The position numbers were made by a program, and so were the translations under genes. Below the pieces are notes generated by a model. It saw nothing but the letters and a program-made list of their open reading frames with translations. It searched no databases and had not been told where the DNA came from. Of a DNA stretch of 64,000 nt, positions 63,751 through 64,000 are shown piece by piece. Origin of the DNA: Sulfolobales archaeon (lineage in GTDB: Archaea > Thermoproteota > Thermoprotei_A > Sulfolobales > Desulfurococcaceae); contig JANXDZ010000002.1 of the NCBI GenBank assembly GCA_025059075.1, positions 62,001-126,000 of the forward strand, in the 5' to 3' direction. How positions within the stretch are numbered: the first letter of the stretch is position 1; the number at the start of each line of letters is the position of its first letter.

Positions 63751-64000
63751 GTGAGTGAATTGATTGAGAGAGTTAGGCTTGGAGTAGATGTGCTTAACTA
63801 CATTCTTCCAGAGGGAGTGCCTAGAAACTCACTTATATTAATTAAAGGAAGTGGTGGAAGCGGTAAGAGCATCATTACAATGCATATCGCTAGAGAATTT
63901 ATTTCAAAAGGCGAAGAAGTATTCTTCGTGGAATTAGACGATGATCCTGAAACTCTCGTCGACAACCTTAGTTCGCTAAGCATTGATCCACTAAAGCTTA
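63751..64000 (+). CDS. KaiC-like RecA-superfamily ATPase, N-terminal part
   Basis: An incomplete gene running off the right edge. After GTG at 63751, VRLGVDVLNYILPEGVPRNS is followed by Walker A KGSGGSGKSI near residue 37 and VFFVELDDDPETL, the usual KaiC-like order. It differs from the ATPase at 22.6 kb, which has no such ELDDD switch. Its role cannot be judged from the fragment; archaeal relatives often act with other small proteins, and the frameshifted gene upstream is divergent from it. Confidence 0.85.
   Translation, partial: MSELIERVRLGVDVLNYILPEGVPRNSLILIKGSGGSGKSIITMHIAREFISKGEEVFFVELDDDPETLVDNLSSLSIDPLKL

Noticed and set aside
1-64000. CRISPR arrays, rRNA genes, replication origin repeats, complete insertion sequences
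   Set aside because: No regularly spaced direct repeats, rRNA segments, clustered origin-box repeats or intact transposase genes were seen.

Overview
The window is archaeal chromosome at roughly 38-40% GC. It carries an archaeal-type phosphoenolpyruvate carboxylase, diphthine synthase, a MetRS without a C-terminal EMAP domain, two tRNA genes with canonical 37/38 introns and no encoded CCA, many GTG/TTG starts, and many genes whose TATA box sits about 26 bases before the start codon (leaderless transcripts). The tRNA introns and overall gene set suggest a TACK-type (Thermoproteota/Korarchaeota-like) lineage. Rubredoxin, a flavo-diiron protein, two peptide ABC transporters and a short alpha-glucan phosphorylase suggest an anaerobic, probably thermophilic heterotroph. 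The lineage and lifestyle are inferences.

Layout. 0-7 kb: tRNA-Cys, phosphoesterase, Hsp20, a riboflavin-pathway reductase, YjbQ, nicotinate phosphoribosyltransferase, MetRS and a GalT-like gene overlapping a gene of unknown function. 7.4-9.1 kb: an anchored extracytoplasmic beta-propeller protein. 9.2-12.2 kb: a gene graveyard with three recognisable decayed genes (radical SAM protein, polyprenyl diphosphate synthase, hexulose-phosphate-synthase-like protein) around one intact 5-formyl-THF cyclo-ligase. 12.2-18.1 kb: GT-C-like membrane protein, nicotinamidase-like hydrolase, BtuFCD-type metal-chelate importer and dphB. 18.2-21.8 kb: a promoter with four GTTCCA/TGGAAC half-sites, a secreted protein, a membrane-spanning winged-helix regulator with an overlapping partner gene, and a ThiF/MoeB-like enzyme. 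22-29 kb: KaiC-like ATPase, YbaK deacylase, UroD-fold protein, sugar-isomerase-like protein, small membrane proteins, and a rubredoxin of only 53 residues. 29-37 kb: THUMP protein, PheT, phosphorylase, the iscU/tusA-like/iscS operon, CBS protein, intact HPS-like protein and an IS200-type transposase remnant. 37-44 kb: TrpRS, amidohydrolase, tRNA-Leu(CAA), polyprenol-kinase-like protein, TrmO, SAM hydroxide adenosyltransferase and membrane proteins. 44-51 kb and 57-63 kb: two complete Opp/Dpp operons. Between them lie asd-ppcA, a cystathionine-synthase-family enzyme, a broken gene and the flavo-diiron protein. The right edge has a frameshifted small gene and the start of a second KaiC-like gene.

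How the genes work together: NAD salvage is represented by the nicotinamidase-like hydrolase and PncB. ppcA makes oxaloacetate, and asd and the PLP enzyme lie on the aspartate to homoserine/methionine branch. Rubredoxin can feed electrons to the flavo-diiron protein for O2 or NO removal. The Isc-like operon supplies sulfur and Fe-S clusters. The Opp systems with the DUF1028 protein point to peptide use.

Most worth following up: the first Opp binding protein, which looks circularly permuted; the half-site cluster in front of the membrane-regulator locus; the dense decayed region at 9.2-12.2 kb; and the frameshift at an A6 run near the right edge.
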